Notes: generated from the letters alone by a model not told the origin. 64,000 nt of DNA from Spongiivirga sp046524175 (GCF_046524175.1 NZ_JBEFZF010000002.1:186001-250000); one strand, 5' to 3'. Shown: positions 1 through 9,720, numbered from the stretch's first letter. Made by a program: numbers and translations.

Positions 1-1
1 G

Positions 2-523
2 GTTAAAATTACTGCTGGAACTGAACGAGAAACGCTTTCGAAAATGGAATCTGTTTTTAAAAAATTTAATCCAGGGTATTCTTTTGACTATTCCTTCATG
101 GACGCTAATTATAATAAATTATACGCAGCAGAAAACAGAGTAGCGCAACTTTCAGACTTTTTTGCTGTGTTGGCTATTATTATTTCGAGCTTAGGCCTTT
201 TTGGGCTAGCTACGTTTACGGCAGAAAGAAGAAAAAAAGAAATTAGCATTCGTAAAGTACTCGGCCAAAGTATTGGTCAGGTTACTGTTATGCTTTCTAG
301 CGAATTTGTAAAGCTAGTATTGATTGCAATTTGTATTGCACTACCAATTTCTTATTTACTTGCAGTGGATTGGTTGTCTGATTTTGCCTACAAAATCCCC
401 TTACATTCTGGGTATTTTATAGGTGCAGCTTCGATAGCACTCATTACGGCAATATTGACTGTAGGTAGTCAGGCAATCCGAGCGGCAAACGAAAACCCTG
501 TTAAAGCATTAAAAGAGGAGTAA
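2..523 (+). CDS. ABC transporter permease, MacB/FtsX type (C-terminal part only)
   Basis: This is the 3' end of a large inner-membrane permease. The reading frame is open from base 2, so the gene starts upstream of the window and the methionine at base 44 is internal. What remains is the end of the second periplasmic domain followed by the FtsX-type core with three membrane segments. The family motif AERRKKEISIRKVLG precedes the second of these. The ending NPVKALKEE is typical of Bacteroidota MacB-like permeases, which act with an ATPase as tripartite-type exporters or mechanotransmitters. Ten bases separate it from the next permease, so it belongs to the operon ending with the ATPase at 7909. 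Its last 273 bases are about 91% identical to the end of the permease gene at 3056. Confidence 0.9.
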   Translation, partial: VKITAGTERETLSKMESVFKKFNPGYSFDYSFMDANYNKLYAAENRVAQLSDFFAVLAIIISSLGLFGLATFTAERRKKEISIRKVLGQSIGQVTVMLSSEFVKLVLIAICIALPISYLLAVDWLSDFAYKIPLHSGYFIGAASIALITAILTVGSQAIRAANENPVKALKEE

Positions 524-566
524 AAATCAATATATGATCAAAAACTATCTAAAAATCGCCTGGAGA
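251..566 (+). repeat. Direct repeat copy 1 (permease 3' end plus start of next gene)
   Basis: This stretch matches 5162-5477 at a constant offset of 4911 bases without any gap. By hand count 25 of the 273 coding bases before the stop differ. The similarity crosses the stop codon and the 10-base spacer and continues for about 30 bases into the next permease gene. Upstream of 251 the two copies diverge quickly. Recent duplication or gene conversion between neighbouring permease genes explains this best. Confidence 0.85.
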
Positions 567-2984
567 AACTTACTAAAAAACAAGATTTTCTCTTTTATCA
601 ACATTCTTAGTCTTTCAATAGGCTTAAGTGCAGCATTTGTTATTGGTTTGATTATTTATCACGATATGACATTTGATAATTTTCACAAGGATGCAGATCG
701 TATTTATAGAATTACAAGCGATTTTACATCTCCACAAGGAAAGTTTCATAACACAGGTGTGCCCGTGCCTTTAACCAAAGCGGTTGGTAAAGAGGTTTCG
801 GGTTTAGAGCTAGTAGCGCCTTTTTATCGTGCCTTTTTTTTCAAAGTACAGACTGATCATCAACCAAATGAGTTTAAAGATGTAAGCACAGCAATTTTTA
901 CTGACCACAACTATTTTCAGTTATTTAATTACCAGTGGTTAACAGGTAATCCAGCAAACGCGTTCAAAAACCCAAATCAGGTAGTATTGACCAAAGAGAA
1001 AGCGGATAAATACTTTCCGGGTTTAACCCCCGAACAAGCAATGGGTCTTAATGTAACGTACAATGATTCAATTGTTGCTGAAGTTGCTGGTATCGTTAAC
1101 AGTTTTGAAGGCCGTTCGGATCTATTTTTTGATGAATTTATTTCGCGTTCAAGTGCCACTTCTTTCGGAGTTAAAGACCAAGTAGATAATATTGAATGGA
1201 ATAATACAACCGATGACTCTCAACTATTTGTAAAGGTTAGTAAAGGTGTTGCTATTGAAAATATACAATCGCAGCTTGATCGTTTAGCAGAGCAGCATAA
1301 AGACCCTGATGATATTAAATATGGTCAAACGCATACCTATTATGCGCAACCTTTAAGCGATATTCACTTCAACTCGACCTATGGTATTTACGATTATAGC
1401 TTGCCTCAAGCCAGTAAGAAAACCCTAATAGGTCTTGCTATTGTCTCCATCTTTTTATTGTTACTAGGTTGTGTCAACTTTATCAATCTTAATACTGCTC
1501 AAGGTTTAAAAAGATCAAAAGAGGTCGGGGTGCGCAAAACCTTGGGGGGTTCTAAAAAACAGATAAGAACGCAGTTTTTAACCGAAACTGGCATTTTGAC
1601 AATGTTTGCCGCTGTACTATCTGTGTTTGTGGCATTTTGGTTACTGCAGGTATTTAGAGATTTCATTCCAGCTACTGTAACGATGTCACTATTTTATAAT
1701 CCGATAGTAATAGTTGGTGTTCTATTGTTGTTAGTTATTGTGTCCGTTGTATCTGGTTTTTATCCGGCATTGGTATTATCAAAATTCAAACCTGCTAAGG
1801 CATTAAAAGACCAAGTTGCATCACCGGGAGAGACTGTTCCCTTAAGAAAGTACCTGACCGTTTTTCAATTTGTTATTGCCCAAGTATTTGTTATCGGGAC
1901 CTTATTAGTGGGTAAGCAAATTCATTATATGATGAATGAAGACATGGGCATAAAAACAGAAGCTGTCGCTTATGTCAACTTTCCATTTAACGATAAGTCT
2001 TTTGTAAAAAAGCAACGAGTTCTGGATAAAATCAGCCGTTTACCTCAAGTAGAAAAGTCGGCTTTTGGAGGTCGACCTCCTGCCTCTTTTGGTTATAATG
2101 CTACCACTATGAGCTATGTAACAGACGAAAAAAATATGAATGCAGGCATACAGCTTCTATTTGGAGACGAGGACTACGCTGAGGTGTATGATATAAAATT
2201 ACTGGCCGGTAGAAAAGCCTTGAACGATACCATTAGGGAGTTGGTTATTAATGAAAAACTAATGAAAACACTTGGGTTTAACGATGCTGCATCAGTAATT
2301 GGCGAGCAATTACAATCTGACGATGAGAAGTTAACGATTGTTGGGGTAATGAAAGATTTTAATCAGCGGTCTCTAAAATCAGGCATAGAACCGATGGCTT
2401 TGATTGGAGATTGGTATCGCGATAGCGGCTTTTCACAATTTAATTATGTGCATTTTTCGCTACCCATAGAAAATAAAGAAGCTTGGCAATCAAGCATTAC
2501 AGAAATTGAAACGATATGGAAAGATGTATATCCTGAAACTGAATTTCGCCTAACCTTTATGGATAATTTAGTACAGCAATTTTACAATCAAGAACGAAAA
2601 ATGGCTCTTTTGTTAAAATGGGCTACCGGACTTTCTATATTAATTAGCTGCTTGGGATTACTAGGATTGGTAATCTATACCACTGAAAGACGCACCAAAG
2701 AAATTGGTATTCGTAAAGTGTTAGGGGCCAGTTTACTTCAACTTAATATGCTATTATGTAAAGAGTTTTTGTGGTTGGTAAGTATTGCTTTTTTAATTGC
2801 AATACCGATTGCCTGGTATGGTATTGATTATTGGTTACAGGACTTTACATATAAAGCTAGCATTGGTTGGGGGGCATTTGCTGTAAGTGGTATTGGTATG
2901 ATAGTACTTGCATTGGCAATCATGAGTTTTAAAACAATTGCAGCAGGAATGAGAAATCCTGTTGAGAGTTTACGAACGGAATAA
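534..2984 (+). CDS. ABC transporter permease, MacB/FtsX type (816 aa)
   Basis: This is a full-length two-half permease of the MacB/FtsX superfamily. An N-terminal membrane segment (about residues 20-42) is followed by a MacB-type periplasmic core domain. A first FtsX block (about 290-430) carries the motif RSKEVGVRKTLGG; then come a second periplasmic domain and a second FtsX block (about 690-816) with TERRTKEIGIRKVLG. These proteins work with a separate ATPase and usually export peptides, lipids or drugs from the periplasmic side; the substrate here cannot be deduced. The ATG lies 10 bases after the previous stop, and the first ten codons are nearly identical to those of the permease gene at 5445. 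Confidence 0.93.
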   Translation: MIKNYLKIAWRNLLKNKIFSFINILSLSIGLSAAFVIGLIIYHDMTFDNFHKDADRIYRITSDFTSPQGKFHNTGVPVPLTKAVGKEVSGLELVAPFYRAFFFKVQTDHQPNEFKDVSTAIFTDHNYFQLFNYQWLTGNPANAFKNPNQVVLTKEKADKYFPGLTPEQAMGLNVTYNDSIVAEVAGIVNSFEGRSDLFFDEFISRSSATSFGVKDQVDNIEWNNTTDDSQLFVKVSKGVAIENIQSQLDRLAEQHKDPDDIKYGQTHTYYAQPLSDIHFNSTYGIYDYSLPQASKKTLIGLAIVSIFLLLLGCVNFINLNTAQGLKRSKEVGVRKTLGGSKKQIRTQFLTETGILTMFAAVLSVFVAFWLLQVFRDFIPATVTMSLFYNPIVIVGVLLLLVIVSVVSGFYPALVLSKFKPAKALKDQVASPGETVPLRKYLTVFQFVIAQVFVIGTLLVGKQIHYMMNEDMGIKTEAVAYVNFPFNDKSFVKKQRVLDKISRLPQVEKSAFGGRPPASFGYNATTMSYVTDEKNMNAGIQLLFGDEDYAEVYDIKLLAGRKALNDTIRELVINEKLMKTLGFNDAASVIGEQLQSDDEKLTIVGVMKDFNQRSLKSGIEPMALIGDWYRDSGFSQFNYVHFSLPIENKEAWQSSITEIETIWKDVYPETEFRLTFMDNLVQQFYNQERKMALLLKWATGLSILISCLGLLGLVIYTTERRTKEIGIRKVLGASLLQLNMLLCKEFLWLVSIAFLIAIPIAWYGIDYWLQDFTYKASIGWGAFAVSGIGMIVLALAIMSFKTIAAGMRNPVESLRTE

Positions 2985-3055
2985 AAACAAAAGGATGAAG
3001 ACGAACTTTAGATGATACATTAAAATTTTTGAGCCGCTATTTTAAAACTTGAAAA

Positions 3056-5434
3056 ATGTTAAAACATAATTTGTTATTGTATTTAAGGAACATTAAAAAA
3101 CACAAAAGCAGTTTCTTAATCAATTTAGTTGGCTTATCAACAGGTCTAATCTGTGTATTATTGGTTTATTTATGGGTTTTTGATGAACTTAACAAAGATA
3201 AATTTCATCAAAATGAGGAGCGATTATACCAAGTACGAAGAAATGTGCCCATGGGATTTGGGGCAATAGGAACCTTTACTTCAAATTCAAGCTTAATGCT
3301 TACCGCACTTCAGGAAGAAATTCCGGAAGTAGAAATGGCCACAGCAGTTTATAACATTGATAATAAATCCACCTTACAAACTGAAGAAAAAAAACTGAGT
3401 GGTTTTGGAAGGATGGCAAGTGAAGATTTTTTTAGGATATTCTCTTTTCCTTTAATCTCGGGAGACAAGAGCACCGTTTTGGCAGACGCAAATTCGGTAA
3501 CAATCTCGTCAGAACTGTCTGCCAATTTTTTCGGAGAGGTAACTGACCCAATAGGAAAATCCATCGCTATAAAAGTATCGGAAGAAAACGTTGATGACGT
3601 TTTTACCATTACTGGTGTTTATGAGGTTCCTAAAGACTCTTCAGAGGAATTTGATTTCGTATTGCCTTATAAGACCTTTTTAAAATACCGAGATCCTGAC
3701 GATATCGCTTGGTATAGCAACAGTTCTAGCATGTATGCGTTGCTTAAGCCTGATATTGATATTGAAGCATTAAATACTAAAATGGTTGATTTTTTAGGGA
3801 CGAAAAGTCAATACTCTAAAAACGAAAAAGTTCTTTTTACTAAGTATAGTGACAATTACTTAAGAGGAACGTATGAAAATGGCAAGCAAGCAGGGGGCCG
3901 AATAACTTATGTGATGTTGTTTTCTATTGTAGCCCTTTTTGTGCTGTCTATTGCTTGCATCAATTTTATGAATCTATCTACTGCACGCGCCTCTAGAAGA
4001 TTAAAGGAAGTGGGGGTTAAAAAAGCAGTTGGAGCGAACAGAAAATCATTAATCTTTCAATTTCTTTCGGAATCTTTACTGCTCTCATTCTTTGCCCTAG
4101 TGTGTGCGTATATTGTGGTGATCATCATTTTACCATGGTTTAACAGCATTACTGGGAAAGAACTTGTTTTTAGTATTGAACCGGAAATTTTAATAACCCT
4201 AATCGTAATTGCGTTGCTCACTGGTTTGACTTCAGGAAGTTATCCAGCTTTTTATCTCACTAAGTTTAACGCAGTTAAGGTATTAAAAGGAAAAATAAGC
4301 ACTTCTTTTGGAGAATTAATGATACGCAAGGGTCTGGTAGTATTTCAATTCAGCATTTCCATTTTATTGATAGTGGCAGTAAGTGTTATCTATATGCAAT
4401 TAGATTATATACAATCAAAAAATCTTGGTTATAATAAAGACAATGTAATGGTTATTGATCGACAGGATGGGCTTATTACTAATATGGATGTTTTTATAGA
4501 GGAGGCTAAGCAAATTCCGGGGGTTGTCAATGCATCTTTTATGCAGGGAGGGATGACCAATTTTAGCAATTCATCTCGGGGGCATTCATGGCCCGGTCAA
4601 AATGAAGAAGGGAAGGAAATAACATTTAGGCACGCACATGTGGGGCCGGAGTTTATTGAAACCATGGGTATCGAAATGAAACTTGGCCGATCATACATCA
4701 ATGAAAAACCAGATAACGATTCAAAAATCATATTAAATGAGACCGCTGTGAAAATGATGGGCCTTGAAAATCCTATAGGTACGATAATAAATATGCGGGG
4801 GCCAAATAGAGAGATCATTGGTGTGGTAAAAGATTTTAATATTCAATCATTGTATGACGAAATTGCACCAATGGCATTGCTGTGTAGAACAGAATGGGTG
4901 AGCAGTTTAGTGTTAAGAATTAAGGCTGGCGAAGAAAAAGCTACAATTTCAGAACTGTCAAACTTATATAATAAGTTCAACCCTGGCTTAGGGTTCAATT
5001 TCCGTTTTTTAGACGATCAATATCAGCAACTTTACCAATCAGAACAGCGCGTAGCAACCCTGTCTAAATATTTTGCAGGGATGGCCATATTGATCTCTTG
5101 TCTTGGACTATTTGGCCTTGCAGCTTTTACAGCTGAAAGAAGAAGAAAAGAAATCAGTATTCGTAAAGTACTTGGCCAAAGTATTAGTCAGGTTACTGTT
5201 ATGCTTTCTAGCGAATTTGTAAAGCTTGTATTGATTGCGATTTTTATTACGCTGCCAATTTCGTATTTACTTGCAGCGGATTGGCTTTCTGATTTTGCCT
5301 ACAAAATCTCGCTGCATTCAGGGTATTTTATAGGTGCAGCTTTGGCAGCACTCATTACGGCAATACTGACTGTTGGTAGTCAGGCAATACGAGCGGCAAA
5401 CGAAAACCCTATTAAAGCACTAAAAGAGGAGTAA
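3056..5434 (+). CDS. ABC transporter permease, MacB/FtsX type (792 aa)
   Basis: This is the third permease of the operon, with the same architecture: membrane segment at about 22-44, periplasmic domain, FtsX block with RLKEVGVKKAVG, second periplasmic domain, and a final FtsX block with ERRRKEISIRKVLG. It is the closest paralogue of the truncated gene at the window start; their last 91 codons are nearly the same protein. The 71-base gap before it is the longest inside the permease run and shows no terminator, so cotranscription is likely. No substrate can be assigned. Confidence 0.93.
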   Translation: MLKHNLLLYLRNIKKHKSSFLINLVGLSTGLICVLLVYLWVFDELNKDKFHQNEERLYQVRRNVPMGFGAIGTFTSNSSLMLTALQEEIPEVEMATAVYNIDNKSTLQTEEKKLSGFGRMASEDFFRIFSFPLISGDKSTVLADANSVTISSELSANFFGEVTDPIGKSIAIKVSEENVDDVFTITGVYEVPKDSSEEFDFVLPYKTFLKYRDPDDIAWYSNSSSMYALLKPDIDIEALNTKMVDFLGTKSQYSKNEKVLFTKYSDNYLRGTYENGKQAGGRITYVMLFSIVALFVLSIACINFMNLSTARASRRLKEVGVKKAVGANRKSLIFQFLSESLLLSFFALVCAYIVVIIILPWFNSITGKELVFSIEPEILITLIVIALLTGLTSGSYPAFYLTKFNAVKVLKGKISTSFGELMIRKGLVVFQFSISILLIVAVSVIYMQLDYIQSKNLGYNKDNVMVIDRQDGLITNMDVFIEEAKQIPGVVNASFMQGGMTNFSNSSRGHSWPGQNEEGKEITFRHAHVGPEFIETMGIEMKLGRSYINEKPDNDSKIILNETAVKMMGLENPIGTIINMRGPNREIIGVVKDFNIQSLYDEIAPMALLCRTEWVSSLVLRIKAGEEKATISELSNLYNKFNPGLGFNFRFLDDQYQQLYQSEQRVATLSKYFAGMAILISCLGLFGLAAFTAERRRKEISIRKVLGQSISQVTVMLSSEFVKLVLIAIFITLPISYLLAADWLSDFAYKISLHSGYFIGAALAALITAILTVGSQAIRAANENPIKALKEE

Positions 5435-5477
5435 AAAATAAGAGATGATCAAAAACTATCTAAAAATTGCCTGGAGA
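5162..5477 (+). repeat. Direct repeat copy 2 (permease 3' end plus start of next gene)
   Basis: This is the second copy of the repeat described at 251-566. It includes the stop codon at 5434, the 10-base spacer and the start of the permease at 5445. Confidence 0.85.
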
Positions 5478-7844
5478 GGTTTACGAAAAAAGCCGCTGTA
5501 TGCCACAATCAATATTCTAGGTCTTTTTGCAGGCATTGCTTTTGTATTACTAATTGGGGCCTATGTCTGGCAAGAGTACAATGTTAACAGAAATCTTAAG
5601 AACGCCGAAAATCAATACATACTCACCAGTCAATGGAAGGATGCCAATATGGGGGTCGAATTTGCCACTTTAGCTCCTCCTGCAGCGATGTTAAAAGAAT
5701 CATATCCTCATCTAGTTAAAGGATTTTATCGTTGGGATGGGATTAGATCTGTGATTGTTAACGGAGACAAAAAGTTCAGGGAAGGCATACAAATAGGTGA
5801 CGCTTCATTTCTCGATCAATTTGGATTTAAACTTTTGTATGGGGATCAAAAATCGGTTTTCGAAAAGCCATATTCGGTATTAATTACCGAGGAAAAGGCC
5901 ATTAAATATTTTGGGACTACTCAGGTTGTGGGTAATACTTTAAGTATTGAAAATTTTTCAGGAAATCTGCAACAGTTTGAAGTGACGGGCGTATTGAAAG
6001 ATCTTGATGAGAACTCAATAACCTGGATTAATAATCAATATAACGGCATTTTTACTGCAACCAACTCACGAGAGTTCTTCGATAGGGCAGATTTTGAAAA
6101 TTGGGAAATCCCCTTTTTCATTTCATTTATAGAATTACAACCCGGTATAACAGCAAAAGAATTAGAGCAACCTTTACAGGAGATTTTAAGTAACCACGCT
6201 TCGGAAAATATAATCAACAATCTGACCTTAGTTCCGATACCGTTAACCGACTACTATTTGCAAAAAAATAGTGGGTTAATAAAAAAGATGCTTTATACAT
6301 TGTCTTTCATAGGGCTTTTTATCATCGCAATGGCGATTATTAATTTTGTGAATATAGCGGTAAGTTTTTCTAGCAGCCGTATGCGCGAAATTGGGATTCG
6401 TAAGGTATTGGGAGGAAAAAGAAAACAACTTGTTTTTCAATTTTTGTCAGAGTCAACTATACTGGTAAGTATTGCTACGATATTAGCCGTTATAGCATAT
6501 CCTTTTTTAGGAAATGTATTCGAACAAGTTATCGGTAAATCATTAATTACTATTAGTTCATATCCTCCTTATGCTATTTTGATCCCTTTTTTAATAATAC
6601 TATTGGTAGGGTTTATGTCGGGGATTTATCCCGCCTTTATACTTTCGGCATTAAAGCCTGTGCAATCTCTAAAGGGGAAATTACAAGTAAGTAATAGCAC
6701 TATTTTGATACGCAAATTATTTGTAGGATTTCAATTTACGATGGCACTCGTGGTAATCATAGCGGCATTTTTGATTACAAAGCAAATCAATTTTTTCTTT
6801 GATAAAGACTTGGGTTACGAAAAGGAATATCTTATTTCAGCCGCGACTCCACGGGACTGGTCTGAAGAAGGGATTAAAAAAATGATCACTAATAGAAATG
6901 AGCTTGAAGCCTTACCGCAGGTGAGTAAAGTAAGTCTTTCATATGAAATACCCAATGGTAATAACGGCTTTCAACTACCACTTTATAAAAAGGGTATGAA
7001 CCCTGAGTCTAACATTGCCGTTCAAGGAATGGTAGTTGATGAAAATTATCTTGACACCTATCAAATTCCGTTACTTCAAGGATCAGTTTTTGAGGCAAAT
7101 GCTGACGGAAACACAGTTTTAATTAATGCACAGGCGGTAAAATTGCTCGGGTTCGAAACTAAGGAAATGGCGATTGGTAAACAGTTGCAAGTTGCAGGTC
7201 AAGAAAGGCTTCTTACCATTAAAGGAGTTATTGAAAATATTCATTTTGAATCATTGCATACCCCTATTAAACCTCAAGCTTATTTTGATGTAAATGCCTT
7301 ACAATCGTATCGATATCTTACCATAAAGTTACGACCGGGTAACGTACAAGCAGGAATTGAGGCTATTAAAGAAAAATGGCAAGAGTTAATGCCAAATGCG
7401 CCTTTTGAATTTGATTTTATCGATGATACCTTAGCCACACTCTATACCAATGAGACGCAATTACAAAAAGCTTCATATAGCGCATCTGTATTAGCATTTA
7501 TCATTGTCTTACTCGGTATTTTTGGCTTAGTATCATTAAGTATACAAAAGCGGATAAAGGAAATAGGAGTGCGCAAGGTCTTAGGTGCTTCAAAGCATCA
7601 TATAAGTAGGTTGTTTATAAAAGATTTTGCTGGGGTATTACTGGGTGCAATATTAGTCGCCATCCCTAGTGCTTATTTTATAATAAATGTATGGTTGCAG
7701 AATTATGTATATAAGATTAGTATTGGGTTTTCTGCATTCCTTTTAGGTATTTTAATAATAGCAGGGACAGCACTACTACTAATTCTTTTACAGACAGCCC
7801 AAGCGGCAAATAAAAACGTTATTAATAATTTAAAAACAGAATAG
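5445..7844 (+). CDS. ABC transporter permease, MacB/FtsX type (799 aa)
   Basis: This is the fourth and most divergent permease of the run. It keeps the two FtsX blocks: RMREIGIRKVLGG at about residue 310 and KRIKEIGVRKVLGA near residue 705. Each is followed by membrane helices. Its first ten residues match the permease at 534 and then diverge, fitting the DNA repeat that covers this start. It ends 64 bases before the ATPase gene, with a small hairpin in between. Several distinct permeases served by one ATPase is common in Bacteroidota and suggests heteromeric or alternative exporters. Confidence 0.93.
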   Translation: MIKNYLKIAWRGLRKKPLYATINILGLFAGIAFVLLIGAYVWQEYNVNRNLKNAENQYILTSQWKDANMGVEFATLAPPAAMLKESYPHLVKGFYRWDGIRSVIVNGDKKFREGIQIGDASFLDQFGFKLLYGDQKSVFEKPYSVLITEEKAIKYFGTTQVVGNTLSIENFSGNLQQFEVTGVLKDLDENSITWINNQYNGIFTATNSREFFDRADFENWEIPFFISFIELQPGITAKELEQPLQEILSNHASENIINNLTLVPIPLTDYYLQKNSGLIKKMLYTLSFIGLFIIAMAIINFVNIAVSFSSSRMREIGIRKVLGGKRKQLVFQFLSESTILVSIATILAVIAYPFLGNVFEQVIGKSLITISSYPPYAILIPFLIILLVGFMSGIYPAFILSALKPVQSLKGKLQVSNSTILIRKLFVGFQFTMALVVIIAAFLITKQINFFFDKDLGYEKEYLISAATPRDWSEEGIKKMITNRNELEALPQVSKVSLSYEIPNGNNGFQLPLYKKGMNPESNIAVQGMVVDENYLDTYQIPLLQGSVFEANADGNTVLINAQAVKLLGFETKEMAIGKQLQVAGQERLLTIKGVIENIHFESLHTPIKPQAYFDVNALQSYRYLTIKLRPGNVQAGIEAIKEKWQELMPNAPFEFDFIDDTLATLYTNETQLQKASYSASVLAFIIVLLGIFGLVSLSIQKRIKEIGVRKVLGASKHHISRLFIKDFAGVLLGAILVAIPSAYFIINVWLQNYVYKISIGFSAFLLGILIIAGTALLLILLQTAQAANKNVINNLKTE

Positions 7845-7865
7845 GTATACTGCAATCCAGTATAC
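7845..7865 (+). other. Perfect intercistronic hairpin between permease and ATPase genes
   Basis: GTATACTG (7845-7852) is followed by a 5-base loop and CAGTATAC (7858-7865), a perfect 8-bp stem. It begins just after the permease stop codon. No T run follows, so it is not a standard terminator. It might stabilise or process the transcript before the ATPase cistron. Confidence 0.55.
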
Positions 7866-7908
7866 ATCAAGAAAAATCAATCAAATATTAGCAAAAAGAA
7901 ACAATATT

Positions 7909-8571
7909 ATGTTACTACAATTAAACAACATATTTAAATGGGTCAAAACAGGAGGCCAGCAAACATTTTTATTAAAAGACATCAATTTTGAGGTAGAAGA
8001 AGGCGAGTTTATCTCCATTATGGGCCCTTCAGGTTCTGGTAAAACAACCCTGTTAAATGTCATAGGTATGCTCGATGGTTTTAATGAAGGAGAATATAAT
8101 TTTATGGATGAACCCGTGCATCAATTAAAAGAAAAGCATCGTGCTGATTTATATAAGCAGTATATAGGATTCGTGTTTCAATCATATCATTTACTAGATG
8201 AGTTAACGGTGAAAGAGAACCTTGAAATGCCATTACTTTATAAAAAACTAAAAGGCTCCGAACGAAAAGCAATGGTGGCTGATATGTTAGATCGATTTAA
8301 CATAGTAGGTAAAAAAGATCTTTTCCCAACCCAGTTAAGTGGTGGTCAGCAACAATTAGTTGGAATTGCAAGAGCATTGATTTCAAACCCAAAACTCATT
8401 TTGGCGGATGAACCTACGGGGAACCTGAATTCGAGCCAAGGTGAAGAGATCATGAGTATTTTCAAGGAATTAAATGAAGAAGGTGTAACCATTATCCAAG
8501 TAACACATTCTGAAAAAAATGCGGAGTACGGCTCTAGAACCATTAATCTATTAGATGGACGAATGGTATAA
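7909..8571 (+). CDS. ABC transporter ATP-binding protein (MacB/LolD type)
   Basis: This is the soluble ATPase that should power the four preceding permeases. Walker A is GPSGSGKTT at residues 39-47, the signature LSGGQ is near 143, and Walker B with LADEPTGNL is near 163. Its 220 residues are the usual length for the MacB/LolD/FtsE class. After the signature, the usual QQQRVAIARA reads QQQLVGIARA: the arginine common in this family is replaced by leucine, while the LSGGQ core is intact. It is the last gene of the operon; a perfect hairpin follows 22 bases after its stop. Confidence 0.95.
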   Translation: MLLQLNNIFKWVKTGGQQTFLLKDINFEVEEGEFISIMGPSGSGKTTLLNVIGMLDGFNEGEYNFMDEPVHQLKEKHRADLYKQYIGFVFQSYHLLDELTVKENLEMPLLYKKLKGSERKAMVADMLDRFNIVGKKDLFPTQLSGGQQQLVGIARALISNPKLILADEPTGNLNSSQGEEIMSIFKELNEEGVTIIQVTHSEKNAEYGSRTINLLDGRMV

Positions 8572-8593
8572 TACCTATTTATCGAACTAAAAA

Positions 8594-8620
8594 ATCCACC
8601 TATCTCTAAGATAGGTGGAT
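8594..8620. terminator. Bidirectional terminator hairpin between convergent genes
   Basis: A perfect 12-bp stem (8594-8605 with 8609-8620) closes a 3-base loop. On the minus strand it is followed by a run of five T (complement of the A run at 8589-8593), so it should terminate the gene at 8644 well. On the plus strand the T content after it is weaker. Confidence 0.8.
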
Positions 8621-8643
8621 CTCTATTGTATTGAGTAACTTAA

Positions 8644-9720
8644 TTAGATCCCTCTTATTTTTAATTTGATGTAATAAGAAAGGTCTTTAGATACGCGTCC
8701 TCTTTTCATTTCATTTTCAATGAAATTTGCTGTAACGTGATGTATTTTCGCTTTTTTTATTTGTCGGGCTGTAGGCCTTTCAATGGGAGTATTCACTAAT
8801 GATTTGATATAATCCGTATCGATATCATGCGTGGCAAAGTTTTTTAAATCGTTCGGCGACAAATCGCTATAACCCACTTTAGAAAGGTTTTTAATATATG
8901 CCGGACTCACCTTATGAATTTTAAACTTTTTAAGCATATTCGGTTCAAGATTGTCATAGCCAGCCGCAGCCAGTTCTTTTATATAATCAACACTAATCTT
9001 GTGAACCGCGAATTTTTTAAGCATGTTGGCTTCAAGGTCACCATAACCAATACTGTTTAATTGGTTGATATAGTCGATAGTTACACCGTGTATCGCAAAT
9101 TTATAGATCATATTTAAATCTACATCACGATATTTTGTCTTCGATATTGCCTCAATATAATCCAAGCTAACATCATGCAAACCAAGTTTCGAGAGTTGTT
9201 TGATAGAAGGTGAAGGGTAATTAAACTTTTTTAAACCCGTTACATACGATTTGGTAACATCACCTAGAAAAAGCTTAAAAAAAGAATAGTCATCATTGCC
9301 ACTCATTAGTATCCCCTGTTGTTTTAGAAAACGGCTGAAATCATCATTTTTAGAAAACTGATAAGTACCCATGGCTTGTTTAGCATTAAAATTTCCGTTT
9401 AAAACCATGGTGCCACTTTCTCGTTTCCAAACAAAACGTTCTTTCGATGCACCAAAGTTGACAAACGAATCTTGAGGATAGCAAATATTAATATTAAATG
9501 AGCCTTGGTATCCCTTTCCTTTCGTCAGTAGAAAACAAATTTCTCCATTTTCAATGGTTGCGAACCAATAGCCAGAATTTACATCCGGATTATTGCCATA
9601 CATACTAAAGGACACCATATGTGCACCAGTAGTTTTTTTGTCAGATTGTTGTGCGTTTAAGCCTAGCGATAAAACTGCTAGGCAACTAATTAACCATTGT
9701 TTTGTGATTGATTTTGACAT
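8644..9720 (-). CDS. Exported protein with six 29-residue repeats (BlaR1-tail-like)
   Basis: The function is unknown. I start it at the internal ATG at 9720, because the residues after it form a clear signal peptide ending in LGLNAQ; a longer frame from 9756 would bury that signal. A poorly recognisable beta-rich part covers about residues 25-170. Six 29-residue repeats and a short remnant of a seventh follow, each of the form xHxVxxxYIxxLxxxGYxxLxxNxLKKFA. Repeats of the type H-G-V-x-x-x-Y-I are known to me from C-terminal tails of M56/BlaR1-like proteins, but no protease or membrane domain is present here. It lies next to the LytTR regulator gene on the same strand, and a strong terminator follows it. 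Confidence 0.8.
   Translation of the reverse strand: MSKSITKQWLISCLAVLSLGLNAQQSDKKTTGAHMVSFSMYGNNPDVNSGYWFATIENGEICFLLTKGKGYQGSFNINICYPQDSFVNFGASKERFVWKRESGTMVLNGNFNAKQAMGTYQFSKNDDFSRFLKQQGILMSGNDDYSFFKLFLGDVTKSYVTGLKKFNYPSPSIKQLSKLGLHDVSLDYIEAISKTKYRDVDLNMIYKFAIHGVTIDYINQLNSIGYGDLEANMLKKFAVHKISVDYIKELAAAGYDNLEPNMLKKFKIHKVSPAYIKNLSKVGYSDLSPNDLKNFATHDIDTDYIKSLVNTPIERPTARQIKKAKIHHVTANFIENEMKRGRVSKDLSYYIKLKIRGI
8659..9180 (-). repeat. Six tandem 29-residue coding repeats
   Basis: The protein repeats have an exact 29-residue (87-base) period. The anchors are a histidine near the start, Tyr-Ile or Phe-Ile seven residues later, and a basic-aromatic end. Repeats 2-4 are the most alike; the last two are degenerate. 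Confidence 0.8.
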
